The position numbers and the translations under genes are program-made. This document shows, piece by piece, positions 8,942-18,000 of a stretch of DNA of 37,290 nt. The notes under the pieces are model-generated. The model saw only the letters and a program-made list of their open reading frames with translations, was not told the origin of the DNA and ran no database searches. The number at the start of each line of letters is the position of its first letter. Position 1 is the stretch's first letter. This stretch comes from Bifidobacterium amazonense (lineage in GTDB: Bacteria > Actinomycetota > Actinomycetes > Actinomycetales > Bifidobacteriaceae): positions 1-37,290 of the forward strand of contig NZ_JAFEJT020000030.1 of the NCBI RefSeq assembly GCF_018555435.2. The letters run 5' to 3'.

Positions 8942-9916
8942 CTACGCGTGCCGCCCGGCGCGCGGTGCCGGCACGGCGTCGACGATCTCGCGGATCACCC
9001 GACGCGCGCTGTCCATCGTCGTGGTGCCGTAGCCGACGCCGTCGAGCACCAGTCGATGCGCCAGCACCGGCACGGCGAGCGCCTGCACGTCGTCGGGCAC
9101 GACGAACATGCGCCCGGCCGCGAGCGCGCGGGCGCGGGCCATGATCGCCAGATGCAGGCTGCCGCGCGGGGAGACGCCGTACCGCACGCCTTCGCGGTCG
9201 CGCGTCGCGTCGACCAGCGCGACGATGTAGTCGGCGATCTGCGGCGCGAGCGCGACGTCCGCGACCGATCCGCGCAACGCGCGCATGTCGTCGAGCGAGC
9301 AGACCTCGTGCAGCCCCTCAAGTGGCTGCATGACGTGCTCTCCGGTGAGCATCGCGGATTCGACCTCGGCGTTCGGATAGCCGAAGCTCGTGCATGCCAT
9401 GAAACGGTCCAGCTGTGCCTCGGGCAGCGGGTACGTGCCCTCCAGTTCGATCGGGTTCTGCGTGGCCACCACGAAATACGGGTCCGGCAGCGCGTACGTG
9501 GTGCCGTCCACGGTGATCTGCCGTTCGCCCATCGCCTCGAGCATGGCCGACTGGGCCTTCGGGTTCGCGCGGTTCACCTCGTCGGCGATGACGATGTTCG
9601 TGAACAGCGGGCCGGGATGGAAGTCGAATCGGCCGGAGCCCTGCGAGTAGATGCTCACGCCGGTCAGGTCGGACGGCAGCAGGTCCGGAGTGAACTGGAT
9701 GCGGCGCGATTCGCCGCCCATCGCACGGGCCAGCGCGCGCGCCAGCGTCGTCTTGCCCACGCCGGGCACGTCCTCGAGCAGCAGATGGCCGCCCGCCGCG
9801 AACGTGCATACGGCGAGTTCGATGACCTCGCGCGGGCATGAGAGCACGTCGTCGAGCGCATCGACCACGTTGGCGATGATGGTCGCGGATGATGTCGTCA
9901 TTGAATCGTCCTGCAT
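8942..9916 (-). CDS. MoxR-family AAA+ ATPase
   Basis: A cytoplasmic AAA+ ATPase of the MoxR family (324 aa from the chosen start). Visible motifs are Walker A (LLLEDVPGVGKTTLARALA), Walker B (NIVIADEVNRANPKAQSAMLEAM), sensor 1 (FVVATQNPIELEGTYPLPEAQLDRF) and the C-terminal lid with SPRGSLHLAIMARARALAAGR. The frame is open to 10003, but that end overlaps the groES terminator. ATG 9916 (MQDDSM) has GGGGGAAG close upstream and ATG 9901 (MTTSS) has AGGA at 7 bp; either may be used. It is the first gene of a two-gene unit with the DUF58-transglutaminase fusion. MoxR proteins are regarded as chaperone-like partners of DUF58 or VWA proteins; the same role here is inferred from context. Confidence 0.9.
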   Translation of the reverse strand: MQDDSMTTSSATIIANVVDALDDVLSCPREVIELAVCTFAAGGHLLLEDVPGVGKTTLARALARAMGGESRRIQFTPDLLPSDLTGVSIYSQGSGRFDFHPGPLFTNIVIADEVNRANPKAQSAMLEAMGERQITVDGTTYALPDPYFVVATQNPIELEGTYPLPEAQLDRFMACTSFGYPNAEVESAMLTGEHVMQPLEGLHEVCSLDDMRALRGSVADVALAPQIADYIVALVDATRDREGVRYGVSPRGSLHLAIMARARALAAGRMFVVPDDVQALAVPVLAHRLVLDGVGYGTTTMDSARRVIREIVDAVPAPRAGRHA

Positions 9917-10002
9917 GGCTTCCCCCAGTCGGAATGGTGCATACATCTGTTCTAAGGATATCGTCTCCGACCGGACGGGCGCGCTGAGGGTGAAATCGGA
10001 CA

Positions 10003-10038
10003 CAAAAAATCCCGCCCGGCGGGTTGCCGGACGGGATT
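10003..10038 (-). terminator. Rho-independent terminator of groES
   Basis: Arms AATCCCGCCCGGC (10008-10020) and GCCGGACGGGATT (10026-10038) pair with a single mismatch around a 5-nt loop and are followed on the minus strand by TTTTTTG. It ends groES and argues against the longest possible MoxR start. Confidence 0.9.
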
Positions 10039-10076
10039 CCCAAGCCAGTGCGCCATGCGCAGGTCTGAGCGGGAGC

Positions 10077-10370
10077 TCAGCCGAGGATGGCGAGGATGTC
10101 GCGGGCGGAGACGATCAGGTAGTCCTCGCCCTCGTAGTGCACCTCGGTGCCGCCGTACTTGGAGTACAGCACCTTGTCGCCGACCTTGACGTCCATCGGG
10201 ATGCGCTCGCCCTTGTCGTCACGACGGCCCGGGCCGACGGCCAGGACTTCGCCCTGCTGCGGCTTCTCCTTGGCGTTATCCGGGATGTACAGACCGGAAG
10301 CGGTCTGGGTCTCGGCCTCGGCCTGCTTGACGATGATCTTGTCCTCCAACGGTGTGAGCTTGATCGACAC
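10077..10370 (-). CDS. groES: Co-chaperonin GroES (Hsp10)
   Basis: The 97-aa lid of the GroEL chaperonin. It begins [16 protein letters not shown], carries the mobile loop region [14 protein letters not shown] and the conserved [38 protein letters not shown] stretch read in parts, and ends DILAILG. The transcript begins after a perfect CIRCE operator (10485-10511), so HrcA-type heat-shock repression is expected. It ends at its own strong terminator, and groEL is not adjacent; groEL must be encoded elsewhere, as is common in bifidobacteria. Confidence 0.97.
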   Translation of the reverse strand: MSIKLTPLEDKIIVKQAEAETQTASGLYIPDNAKEKPQQGEVLAVGPGRRDDKGERIPMDVKVGDKVLYSKYGGTEVHYEGEDYLIVSARDILAILG

Positions 10371-10484
10371 TGTAGGTCACCTCGTATCTAGAAAATCCAG
10401 TATGTCCGCGCCAGAAGTCCGCCGAAGAGGCTGACGATCACTTCGCGTCGTTCCTTCGCGCTGGTACACATCGTAGCGCGCTTT

Positions 10485-10511
10485 TTAGCACTCTGCCAAC
10501 TCGAGTGCTAA
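10485..10511 (-). promoter_or_regulatory. CIRCE operator (HrcA site) of groES
   Basis: TTAGCACTC (10485-10493), nine spacer bases, then GAGTGCTAA (10503-10511): a mismatch-free match to the CIRCE consensus TTAGCACTC-N9-GAGTGCTAA. It is 115 bp upstream of the groES start. Confidence 0.97.
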
Positions 10512-10574
10512 CGCTGAGAGTGAAACGGCGCGACACGGCACGCTCCGGCGGAGTTCCGCGGAGTCCGATGATAC

Positions 10575-10610
10575 GAAAAACCGGGCCCTTCCCTTGGGAA
10601 AGACCCGGTT
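10575..10610 (-). terminator. Rho-independent terminator of the membrane/coiled-coil gene
   Basis: On the minus strand AACCGGGTCTTTCCC pairs with GGGAAGGGCCCGGTT (near-perfect, tight loop) and is followed by TTTTTCG. It lies 36 bp past the stop at 10646 and separates that gene from groES. Confidence 0.85.
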
Positions 10611-10645
10611 GGACGGTCTTGTGTGGTCCGGCCCGTCGCACCCGG

Positions 10646-11983
10646 TCAGGCGGAGCGGCGGGACAGGATCGCGTCCAGTCCGACGCTGAGCGACTCGGCG
10701 GTCGCCTCGGGTGCGTCGACGTCGCGGTTGATCTCCGCGGCGTGGAACGCGGCGGTGTCGCTGAGCGGAGCGGTCTGCGCGTCGGACGCCGGCCGGGATT
10801 CCGCGGCGTCGGCCTGCGGCTCCTGTTCGGGCTGCGCGGCGTCGGCCTGCGTACCCGGTTCCGCGGCCGCGTCAACAGCCGCATCGGCGGAGGCGTCGGC
10901 CTGCGACTGATCCTCCTGCTCCACCGGGACGGCCTTGGCGACCTGCTTGGTCGACTTGATCTCGAGGCTTTCCGGCGTCTGCGACTTCAGTTCGATGCCG
11001 TTGCGCGGCGCGCCGAGCGAGAACGAGATCAGGTCCGGCGACGAGGCCATGTCGACCGCGTCCAATGCGCGCGACGGACGCACGCTGCTCAGCTCGTTGG
11101 TCTCGTCGGACGCCTCCACGCCGGAAACGGCCTCTGCAACCGTTTGCGGACGCATCTCGTCGACCGGGCGGACCGGCTGGGCCGCGGCCGCAGCCTGCTG
11201 GGCCTCGGCCAGCGCACGTGCCTGCTCGCGGGCCGCCTCCTCGGCCGCCTGACGCTCGGCCTCCTGGCGACGGGCCGCACGCCGGGCCTCACGGGCCGCG
11301 AGCGCACGCGCCTGCTCCTCCTGCGCCTCGCGCAGGGCACGGCGGATCTCACGCTGTTCCATCACGTCGGTGGCGGGCTCCCCCGTCTGCGCGCCTTCGG
11401 GAACCGGTTCCTTGGACCGGCCCGCACCGACCTGCGCCGCATTGGCGGCTCGCCCGACCGCACGGGCCTCCTGCATGGCCTTGTCGTGCGCGGCCTTGCG
11501 CTGCCTGCGCCGTTCGGCCGCCACCTTGCGCTCCCATTCGCGCGCCTGCGCCGAGGCATGCACGCCGAGCGCCAGCACCGTGGCCAGGGCCGCGGCGGGG
11601 ATCAGGGCGAACAGCGGGCTGAAATGCAGCGGGAAGGAGATCGCGAGCACCACGACGGCGATCGTTAGCAGAGACACGACGACAATACGGCGGCGGCGGA
11701 TCGCGGCACGGCGCAACTGACGCACATGAGCGACGTGCTCCGGCGTGTACTTCGCGTTCCGCGTCTGGTCTGCCATAATAATCCCTTTCGCCTGCGGCGT
11801 ATGTTCATCGGAAAACCTCGTACCGTCGTCCATCTCGACCAGATGAAGCGACGACGAATACCTGTCCTCGCGGTGCTCCGCCACTTTTCTCATGCCCTTC
11901 GCCGTCCGCACAGGCAGCCAGCCGACCATGATGATGATCACGATCACCAGTACGACGATCGTACTCAGCGATTCGTAACTCAT
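10646..11983 (-). CDS. Membrane protein with Ala/Glu-rich coiled-coil tail, function unknown
   Basis: I do not recognise a named family. The 445-aa product has an N-terminal membrane helix (residues 7-25), a charged stretch, a hairpin of two helices (100-118 and 122-141), then a long Ala/Arg/Glu-rich segment (about 145-290) with strong coiled-coil character, and an acidic Asp/Ala/Gln-rich tail that looks disordered. A second in-frame ATG (MADQTRNAKYTPEHV, residue 70) precedes the helix hairpin and could be an internal start; the region from there resembles small actinobacterial membrane proteins. ATG 11983 is chosen because MSYESLSTIVV begins a clean membrane anchor, though its ribosome site is weak. 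It lies 34 bp after the GNAT gene and is probably co-transcribed with it. Confidence 0.7.
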   Translation of the reverse strand: MSYESLSTIVVLVIVIIIMVGWLPVRTAKGMRKVAEHREDRYSSSLHLVEMDDGTRFSDEHTPQAKGIIMADQTRNAKYTPEHVAHVRQLRRAAIRRRRIVVVSLLTIAVVVLAISFPLHFSPLFALIPAAALATVLALGVHASAQAREWERKVAAERRRQRKAAHDKAMQEARAVGRAANAAQVGAGRSKEPVPEGAQTGEPATDVMEQREIRRALREAQEEQARALAAREARRAARRQEAERQAAEEAAREQARALAEAQQAAAAAQPVRPVDEMRPQTVAEAVSGVEASDETNELSSVRPSRALDAVDMASSPDLISFSLGAPRNGIELKSQTPESLEIKSTKQVAKAVPVEQEDQSQADASADAAVDAAAEPGTQADAAQPEQEPQADAAESRPASDAQTAPLSDTAAFHAAEINRDVDAPEATAESLSVGLDAILSRRSA

Positions 11984-12017
11984 GCACCCAAGAATAGGAG
12001 AACGGGCGCACAAATCG

Positions 12018-12704
12018 TCATATTGCCCCCGGGCGTGTCGAATCGGCGGCATACCGCCGCAGCAGACGCGCCGCGAACCCGGCGCCGTCGGCGTCCTCGG
12101 CGAGCAGGCTGTACGTTTCATGGTCCCGCCAACGGCCGTTGATGTACATGTATCCCGGCCGCACGCCCTCGTAATGCGCGTCCAGCTTCTCGGCCACGCG
12201 TTTCGACCGCGCGTTCTCGGGCAGGATCGCGATCTCCAGCCGGTGCAGGCGGGGTCCGGACGGGTCGTAGAACGCCCAGTCGGCGAGCATGGCCACGGCG
12301 AGCGGCGCGTACCCGTGCCCGGCCTGCCGCTGGTCGACCCAGTAGCCGACCACGCCGGTGCGCATCGCGCCGTAGCTGATCGCGCCGAGCGAGATCTGCC
12401 CGACGATGCGCATGTTGCGTTCGATCGCGAACAGCGCGCCGGTGCCGTTCGCCTCGCTCTGCCGCTGACGCTGGATCCACATCGCGAACGTGAGCGGCGA
12501 GCCGTGCATCGGGTCGCCGGAATCCCATGGGGCGAGCCAGTCGCGGTTGCACCAGCGCACGGTGTTCCACTCGTCCTCGTCGTCCATGGTCATCGGGCGC
12601 AGACGGATCGGCGGCTGCGGGCCGGATGCGGGGGCCGGCAGCCCGGCCGGCATGTGGATGGCTGGCGCGGCCGGATGGAACGCGCCGAACAGGGACTGGA
12701 ACAC
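12018..12704 (-). CDS. GNAT-family N-acetyltransferase (RimJ/RimL-like)
   Basis: A 228-aa protein with the RimJ/RimL pattern: an N-terminal PPIRLRPMTMDDEDEWNTVR strand-helix, GTGALFAIERNMRIVGQISLG read in pieces, the acetyl-CoA loop region YWVDQRQAGHGYAPLAVAML, and the C-terminal HRLEIAILPENARSKRVAEKL that is diagnostic of ribosomal-protein-type acetyltransferases. It transfers acetyl from acetyl-CoA to an amino group; whether the target is a ribosomal protein is unknown. GTG 12704 is chosen because AGGGG lies 8 bp upstream; a GTG at 12710 is too close to it. The frame stays open far upstream, which is a GC-content effect. Divergent from the cyclo-ligase gene. Confidence 0.88.
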   Translation of the reverse strand: MFQSLFGAFHPAAPAIHMPAGLPAPASGPQPPIRLRPMTMDDEDEWNTVRWCNRDWLAPWDSGDPMHGSPLTFAMWIQRQRQSEANGTGALFAIERNMRIVGQISLGAISYGAMRTGVVGYWVDQRQAGHGYAPLAVAMLADWAFYDPSGPRLHRLEIAILPENARSKRVAEKLDAHYEGVRPGYMYINGRWRDHETYSLLAEDADGAGFAARLLRRYAADSTRPGAI

Positions 12705-12872
12705 TGACACGTCCCCTATTGTGCCACGCCGCGGCCTGCGTCGTGCGTTTCCGCGTCGCGCGCCACGCATCGCCCACGGATCCGCGGCACGCGCCCGCAT
12801 CGGACGCACGCGCATCCCGACCGTTACGGAACGTACGGTCCCGCCGATACCAAGGAGTGATAGAACTGCCCT

Positions 12873-13484
12873 ATGGATTCGATGGATATGGACAAGAAGT
12901 CGCTGCGCCACACGACGATCGCCCGGCGCAAGCAGGTGCCGGCCGACGAGCGCACGCTGGCCGGCGACCGGCTGGCCGTCGCGGCCGAGCCGCTGCTCGC
13001 CGGATTGCGCCCCGGCACGACCGTCGCCGCATACGTGTCGATGGGCAGCGAGATTCCGATGACCCCGCTGCTGCGACGGCTGCTGGCGACCGGCTGCCGC
13101 GTGCTCGTGCCGCGTCTGGGCCGCGGTCTGGACGTCGGCTGGGGCGAGCTGCCGTCGCTGGACGAACTGCATGACATGACCGGCGACGTCGCGAATGGAC
13201 GATCCTCCCGTCCGCAGGAGCCGGACGGCGAGACGCTCGGCATGGACGCGCTGGCCGAGGCGTCGCTGGTGATCCTGCCCGCGCTGCTGGCCGATGCGAC
13301 CGGCACCAGGCTCGGCCGCGGCGGCGGCTGGTACGACCGTGCGCTGGAGCATCGTGCCCCGGACGCGACCGTGGCCGCGGTCTGCTGGCAGTGGGAGGTC
13401 GTGGACCGGCCGCTGCCCCGCGAGGCGCATGACGTGCCGGTCAACGCGATCCTCACCCCGGAGGGGCTGCGCCGACTCGGCTGA
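12873..13484 (+). CDS. 5-formyltetrahydrofolate cyclo-ligase
   Basis: This 203-aa cytoplasmic enzyme uses ATP to convert 5-formyl-THF to 5,10-methenyl-THF, recycling a dead-end folate. The diagnostic C-terminal motif GTRLGRGGGWYDRAL (normally GxRLGxGGGYYDRxL) is present at about residues 146-160, and the N-terminus has the KKSLRHTTIARRKQVP helix with basic residues that bind phosphate. Length fits the family. An AGGAG lies 15 bp before the ATG, longer than usual; the nearby in-frame ATGs at residues 4 and 6 would be even further. It is divergent from the GNAT gene and upstream of the FmdB-like gene. Confidence 0.92.
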   Translation: MDSMDMDKKSLRHTTIARRKQVPADERTLAGDRLAVAAEPLLAGLRPGTTVAAYVSMGSEIPMTPLLRRLLATGCRVLVPRLGRGLDVGWGELPSLDELHDMTGDVANGRSSRPQEPDGETLGMDALAEASLVILPALLADATGTRLGRGGGWYDRALEHRAPDATVAAVCWQWEVVDRPLPREAHDVPVNAILTPEGLRRLG

Positions 13485-13655
13485 CATGCCAGCGTCCGGT
13501 CGCGTACCGGAGCACCGGAGCCCATTCGCCCTGCGAGATGGACGGGCCGCCCGCATCTTTCCTGTCGGCGCGGCGATTAGGATATGAAACCGTTGAATAC
13601 CGTGCGCCCGCGGGCGCATTCGAATGCATTCCAGACGCTTGTTGGAGGAACAATC

Positions 13656-13847
13656 ATGCCTACGTACCATTACCGTTGCAAGAACTGCAACTACGATTTC
13701 ACCGAGCAGCAGTCGTTCACCGACGACCCGATCACCGTCTGCCCGAAGTGCGGCGAGGAGCAGGTCCGCAAGGTCTACTCCGCCGTGCCGATCGAGTTCA
13801 AGGGCAGCGGATTCTACCGCACCGACGGCGCCTCCCACTCCAAGTAA
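13656..13847 (+). CDS. FmdB-family zinc-ribbon protein
   Basis: A 63-aa protein starting MPTYHYRCKNCNYDF. C8/C11 and C29/C32 form two CxxC knuckles of one zinc ribbon, followed by VRKVYSAVPIEFKGSGFYRTD, the conserved end of FmdB/CxxC_CxxC_SSSS proteins. Such proteins are annotated as putative regulators, but the role is not established. The start is fixed by GGAGG 7 bp upstream; the frame is open further upstream without a second ribosome site. A perfect terminator follows at 13962-13998. Confidence 0.93.
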   Translation: MPTYHYRCKNCNYDFTEQQSFTDDPITVCPKCGEEQVRKVYSAVPIEFKGSGFYRTDGASHSK

Positions 13848-13902
13848 GGCGCCCGGGCCATCCGGTCGGCCGGCCGAATGTGGACGATTGTGGACGGCCG
13901 GT

Positions 13903-13911
13903 TGTGGATAA
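13903..13911 (-). promoter_or_regulatory. DnaA-box match
   Basis: TGTGGATAA is the exact complement of the DnaA-box consensus TTATCCACA. Two further TGTGGAC half-matches precede it at about 13879 and 13889, spaced 10 and 14 bp. A chance match is possible; there is no dnaA/dnaN here, so this is not oriC. Confidence 0.35.
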
Positions 13912-13961
13912 CCTCCGACCATTCGACCACAGACCCCGGTTCCGCTTGCGCGGAACGTGCC

Positions 13962-13998
13962 AATCCGTCATCATGCCAGTCATGATGACGGATTTTTT
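13962..13998 (+). terminator. Rho-independent terminator after the FmdB-like gene
   Basis: Perfect 14-bp stem (AATCCGTCATCATG, 13962-13975, with CATGATGACGGATT, 13981-13994), 5-nt loop and a run of six T. It lies 115 bp after the FmdB stop and overlaps two in-frame ATG codons of the next gene. Confidence 0.9.
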
Positions 13999-14071
13999 CG
14001 TTCGGGGGCGCAGCGGCTCCCGCTCATCCCGCGCCAACGCGGCACGCGGCGGCCCGCGTCGGCGCCGGACC

Positions 14072-14722
14072 ATGCGGCTCATGCGCCGGTGGCTGTCCGC
14101 GCTGTGCGCCGGACTGGCCGTGTTCGCCGCGCTGTCGTGCGTGCTGGAGACGGCCGAGACCCGGCGGATCCTCGTCGCCGCATCCGATATCGCACGCGGT
14201 TCGTCGGTCGACGGCACGCGACTGCGCATGATCGAAGTGCCCGCGCACGCCGTCTTCGACGCCGTGGTCGATTCGACCGCGGAACTGGACGGGGACGCCG
14301 TCGCGCAGGTGGACATCGCCGCGGGCCAGCCGCTGTTCCGGTCGATGATCGGCACGCGTCCCGCCGTTCCGGACGGTCACGCCGTGGTCGAGGTCCGTCT
14401 GTCCAGCGCACCCGACGCGCTGACGGCCGGCGAGACGATCGCGCTCGCCTCGGCCCACGGCTGCGCGCACGCCGACGACGCAGACGGCGACGCGGCCGAC
14501 GGCACGGCCGATCGCGACGGTTCCGGGCAGCTCGAACCGGACGCCGTCGCGTCATGCACGCTGACGTCACAGGCCATCGTCGTGGCCCTGCCCGCCGGAT
14601 CGTCCGTCGACGATCCGTCACGCACCGGCTCGGCGAACCTCGTCTCCCTCGCCATGCCCGCCGACGACGCCATGCGCGTCCTGACCGCGCAGGAATCCGG
14701 CCCGGTCATCGCCGTTCGTTGA
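14072..14722 (+). CDS. SAF-domain protein with N-terminal membrane anchor
   Basis: The product (216 aa from this start) has a basic N-terminus, a hydrophobic helix (about residues 8-24) and then ILVAASDIARGSSVDGTRLRMIEVP, the typical start of a SAF domain, with a second half (AVAQVDIAAGQPLFRSMI) of the same fold. SAF domains occur in CpaB/RcpC and FlgA proteins, which act in pilus or flagellar assembly, and in many actinobacterial proteins of unknown role. No other Tad pilus gene is nearby. The start is uncertain: ATGs at 13973-13985 lie inside a perfect terminator, so I use the first ATG after it, but no good ribosome site is seen for any. The stop codon is part of the repeat element that begins at 14719. 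Confidence 0.75.
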   Translation: MRLMRRWLSALCAGLAVFAALSCVLETAETRRILVAASDIARGSSVDGTRLRMIEVPAHAVFDAVVDSTAELDGDAVAQVDIAAGQPLFRSMIGTRPAVPDGHAVVEVRLSSAPDALTAGETIALASAHGCAHADDADGDAADGTADRDGSGQLEPDAVASCTLTSQAIVVALPAGSSVDDPSRTGSANLVSLAMPADDAMRVLTAQESGPVIAVR

Positions 14723-14868
14723 ACACGACCCAATGAGCTGAGCCGTTAAACGGAAAGCCCAGTGGGCTTTCCGTAGGCGAAGTGAGCGACTGCGCACAGG
14801 CAGTCGCGAAGGCCGCCTCATTGGGCTGTGTTCAACGTCTTTCATTGAACACAGCCCAATGAGGCGGC
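14719..14868. repeat. Structured inverted-repeat element between convergent genes
   Basis: Three copies of one terminal sequence frame this intergenic block. A perfect 24-bp inverted repeat is formed by 14812-14835 and 14845-14868 around a 9-nt loop; each arm contains CTCATTGGGCTGTGTTCAA or its complement. A third, slightly diverged copy (TTGAACACGACCCAATGAG) sits at 14719-14737. Between them lie two internal hairpins: ACGGAAAGCCCA-GT-GGGCTTTCCGT (about 14745-14775) and GCGACTGC-GCACAG-GCAGTCGC (about 14786-14807). The block may act as a bidirectional terminator; it supplies the TGA of both neighbouring genes. Confidence 0.85.
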
Positions 14869-15071
14869 AGTTCGCCGAGGATGCGCCTGTCGTCGTCGGC
14901 CTCGCGCTGACGTTCGGTGACCATGTCGCCGGGCTCGAGCTTGACGCCGTCGGCGTCGAAGCGCTCGGTGCCGTGGAAGACGACCCGACGGTGCTTGCGC
15001 GGCGTGCGACGGCTCGCGTCGTAGGAGGGCGCGGCCTCCCCCGCGCGTCCGGCCCCGTCCGTTCCCGCCAT
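14832..15071 (-). CDS. Small basic/acidic protein overlapping the pseudo-helicase gene
   Basis: A 79-aa soluble protein of unknown function. It begins MAGTDGAGRAGEAAPSYDAS and has a C-terminal block RILGELPPHWAVFNERR that looks like a conserved core rather than random sequence, plus GTERFDADGVKLEPGDMVTE. Its ATG overlaps the stop of the upstream 1225-aa gene by one base (TGATG), so translational coupling is likely. The last residues (HWAVFNERR and stop) are encoded inside the 24-bp inverted repeat. I could not link it to a named family; the partner role in the FHA/pseudo-helicase unit is inferred only from coupling. Confidence 0.72.
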   Translation of the reverse strand: MAGTDGAGRAGEAAPSYDASRRTPRKHRRVVFHGTERFDADGVKLEPGDMVTERQREADDDRRILGELPPHWAVFNERR

Positions 15072-18000
15072 CACCGGTTCTCCTGGTAGATCTCGCTGAT
15101 GCGCGAGACGATGTGGTCCACTTCCTTGTCCGGGTTGACGAACGCGGCCACGCTCCACACGCTCATCACGGCCCAGCCGAGCGAGGCCATGTCCTGCATC
15201 ATCAGACGGTGGCGTTCGCGCGTGGACTGCGTGCTCATGAACTGCACGTCGTCGGTGAGCACGGCGAGCGCGAACGGCTTGTCCTTGACGCCCACGACCA
15301 TCGGGATGCGCAGCCCGCGCTCGTAGCCGTAGTTGACGGCCACGTTGAGCCCGCGTGCGCGAAGACGTTCGGCAAGGTCGTCGAACAGCACGTTGCCGGT
15401 GGTCGTCTCCCCCGTGCCCGGCGCGGCGGCGGAGCCGTCGAGCCCGTCGGCCCAGGCGAGCAGCGTCTTGAGCAGCCTCGGTCCGGGCTGGTGGATGCGT
15501 TCGTCGTCGAGGTCGTCGGCGAGGAACGTGGACGTGATGTCCACGTTGCGGTCGGCCAGCGCGAGCGCATCGAGCAGCAGGCGCTGCCCGCAGTCGCCCT
15601 CGAGCGGACCGAACTGCTGCAGCAGCCGGCCGTGCGTGGTCTTCGCGTAGCACAGCGCGAGAATCACGTCGGTGGCGTGCGCCCCCGCGACCTCGTTGAC
15701 GTTCACGATGCGCACGTGCCGCAGGAAGCGGCCCATGTCCTTGTCGCGCGCGGCGAGCGACTTCAGCTCGGCGCCGAGCCGCACACGGAACGTCTCGGTC
15801 AGGCTGACGACGGTGAGCACGTAGCTGGCCGGCACGATCGTGAACGTGGCCGCGCGGTTGACGATGAGCTGGACGACCTGTTCGATCTCCTGCTGGCTGG
15901 ATTCGACCAGCCCGCTCGACATGACCGGCACGCCGGAGCCCTCGACGTGATGGAAGCGCACCGATCCCTGCTTGATGGCCACGTCGTGGCGCACGTTGCC
16001 GTACCCGTGCGTTTCGAGGAACGCGGTAAGCCTGGGCGAGCGACGCACCGGATGCGACGGCGCCTCGACGCTCGGCAGCAGCGAGATCAGCCTGGCGAGC
16101 GACGCCGAGGTGACGGTGTTGCGGTGCGCGAGCACGACGACGTGGCGCGTGCGCGCGACGATCGTGAGCAGTTCGACGGCCGGCATGTGCGCGCCCGCGT
16201 CAATGATCGCGACGTCGGCGATCGGCTCGGTGCCGGTGAGCGCGGCCAGCGTGGCCGGCGTGGCGATCAGGATCGGCTTGGCGGCGGCGATGATCTGCGG
16301 GCAGTCGCGACGCACGCGGCTGAACGAGACGCGCGAGCCGCCGGCCAGCGTCGTATGCAGCTGGTTGGCCTCCTGCGTACGCGAGAACAGCAGGTCCGAA
16401 AGCCGGCGCATGGATTCCTGCGCGACCATCGGGCCGATCGAGCGCACGTGTTCGATGTCGACCTGCGCGAACCGGTCGGCCGCGGCCTGCATGGCCGAAC
16501 CGTCCTGGTTCGAGATGATCGCGGACGCGTGCACGATGTCCTCGAACACGGTCGTCCACCATGCCAGCTGGAGTTCCCCGGCGACCGCGTCGAGCGCGAC
16601 GCGACGGTTGCGCAGGTCGTCGACGAGTTCGGTCAGGCCGGCGGTGCGGAACTCCTGCTCGAGGCAGTAGCGTTCGGGCAACGTGTCGAGCGCGCGGCGG
16701 TCCTCGTACAGGGCCTTGAGCCGCTCCTCCACGTCGTTGAAGTCGGCCGTTTCGAGGCTGCCGCCGCCGGGCGTGGTGGCGAGCACCGTGTTGAGCGCGG
16801 TGATGCCGGAGGCGAGCGCGTCCTGCGTGTCGATGATGTCGTCGAGACGCCCCGGAAGCACGGGCCAGCCGCCGCGGGGCACGAACATGTGCCACTGGTC
16901 GGCCTGCTTGGCCACGACCTTGAGCGCCTCGTGCAGGTTCTCGACCTGCGCGCCGACGCGCAGCAGGCTCTTCGCCTCCTTGATGTGGCGGCGGCGCTCC
17001 CAGAAGCCCATGCCGGAGCCTTCGGCCTTGCGGTCGGCCTTGGGCTTGGTCGCCTCGATCATCGAGGCGATGTCGCGTTCGAAGATCTCCGGCTGGAACA
17101 CGTCGAGCACGCGGCGCAGGTTCTTGAGCACGGTGACCTGGCGGCCCCATTCGCGCGCGGTGGTCGGCACGGGGAACCCGCAGGTCTGCACGGTGGTGGT
17201 CACCTGTTCGCGCGTGGCCGGCAGCAGCTTGTTGAGCAGGTCGACGACGTGCTGGTAGGCGTCCACGGCCTCCTGCTCGCTGTTGAGCGAGGCGCCGAAC
17301 CAGACGGTGTCGTCGGGGCCGATCGTGTATTCGCCGAGTTCGCCGGCGCGCTGCAGCTTGGCGGCCCACTCGTCGAGATGGCCGCCGAGCGACTGCGCGG
17401 TGGCGCGGCTCAGTCGCACGCGCGTGGCCGGATGCGTCGGCTTGGCGGCGATGTTGGCGAGGTTCTGGATGGTCTGGTAGGCGCTCACGCCCCAGCGTTC
17501 GCTCACGCCGTGCAGGTCGCCGAGGTAGCGGGTCAGGCGCGAGCGCACGCCGACGAGCTCGTCGGCCAGCTGGTCGAAGCGCGACGAGGCGACGCCCGGC
17601 TGGAAGCCGACGGCGGCGATGAGCTGGCGGTCGATGCTGGCGGCGGCGCGTTCGTCGGCGATGTCGAGCAGCTGCCCGCCCATCTCGTTGGCGCTGACGG
17701 CCTGCACGAACCGGCGCTTCTGTTCGGCCACGCACGGCACGTAGAGCACGGTGTGGCCGTTCATCACGCAGCGCGACGCGACGGCCGCGGCCTGGTCGGC
17801 GGTGTCCTTGCCGACCTCGCCGTCGATGAACAGGCTGTGTCCGGCGGCGGCCATGTTGGCCGCGTACCGCACGGTGTTGTCGACGTCGCCGATCTCGTAT
17901 TCGGTGTGCGGATCGGCGTCGAACGGGCTGTATTCGGGCATGGTCGCGTGCGTGAGCGCGTCGGCCGCGTCCGGATATCCGGCGAGCGCGTCGAGCAGCC

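Noticed and set aside
13879..13911. Chromosomal replication origin
   Set aside because: Only one exact DnaA box and two half-matches, no AT-rich unwinding region, and dnaA, dnaN and rpmH are absent.
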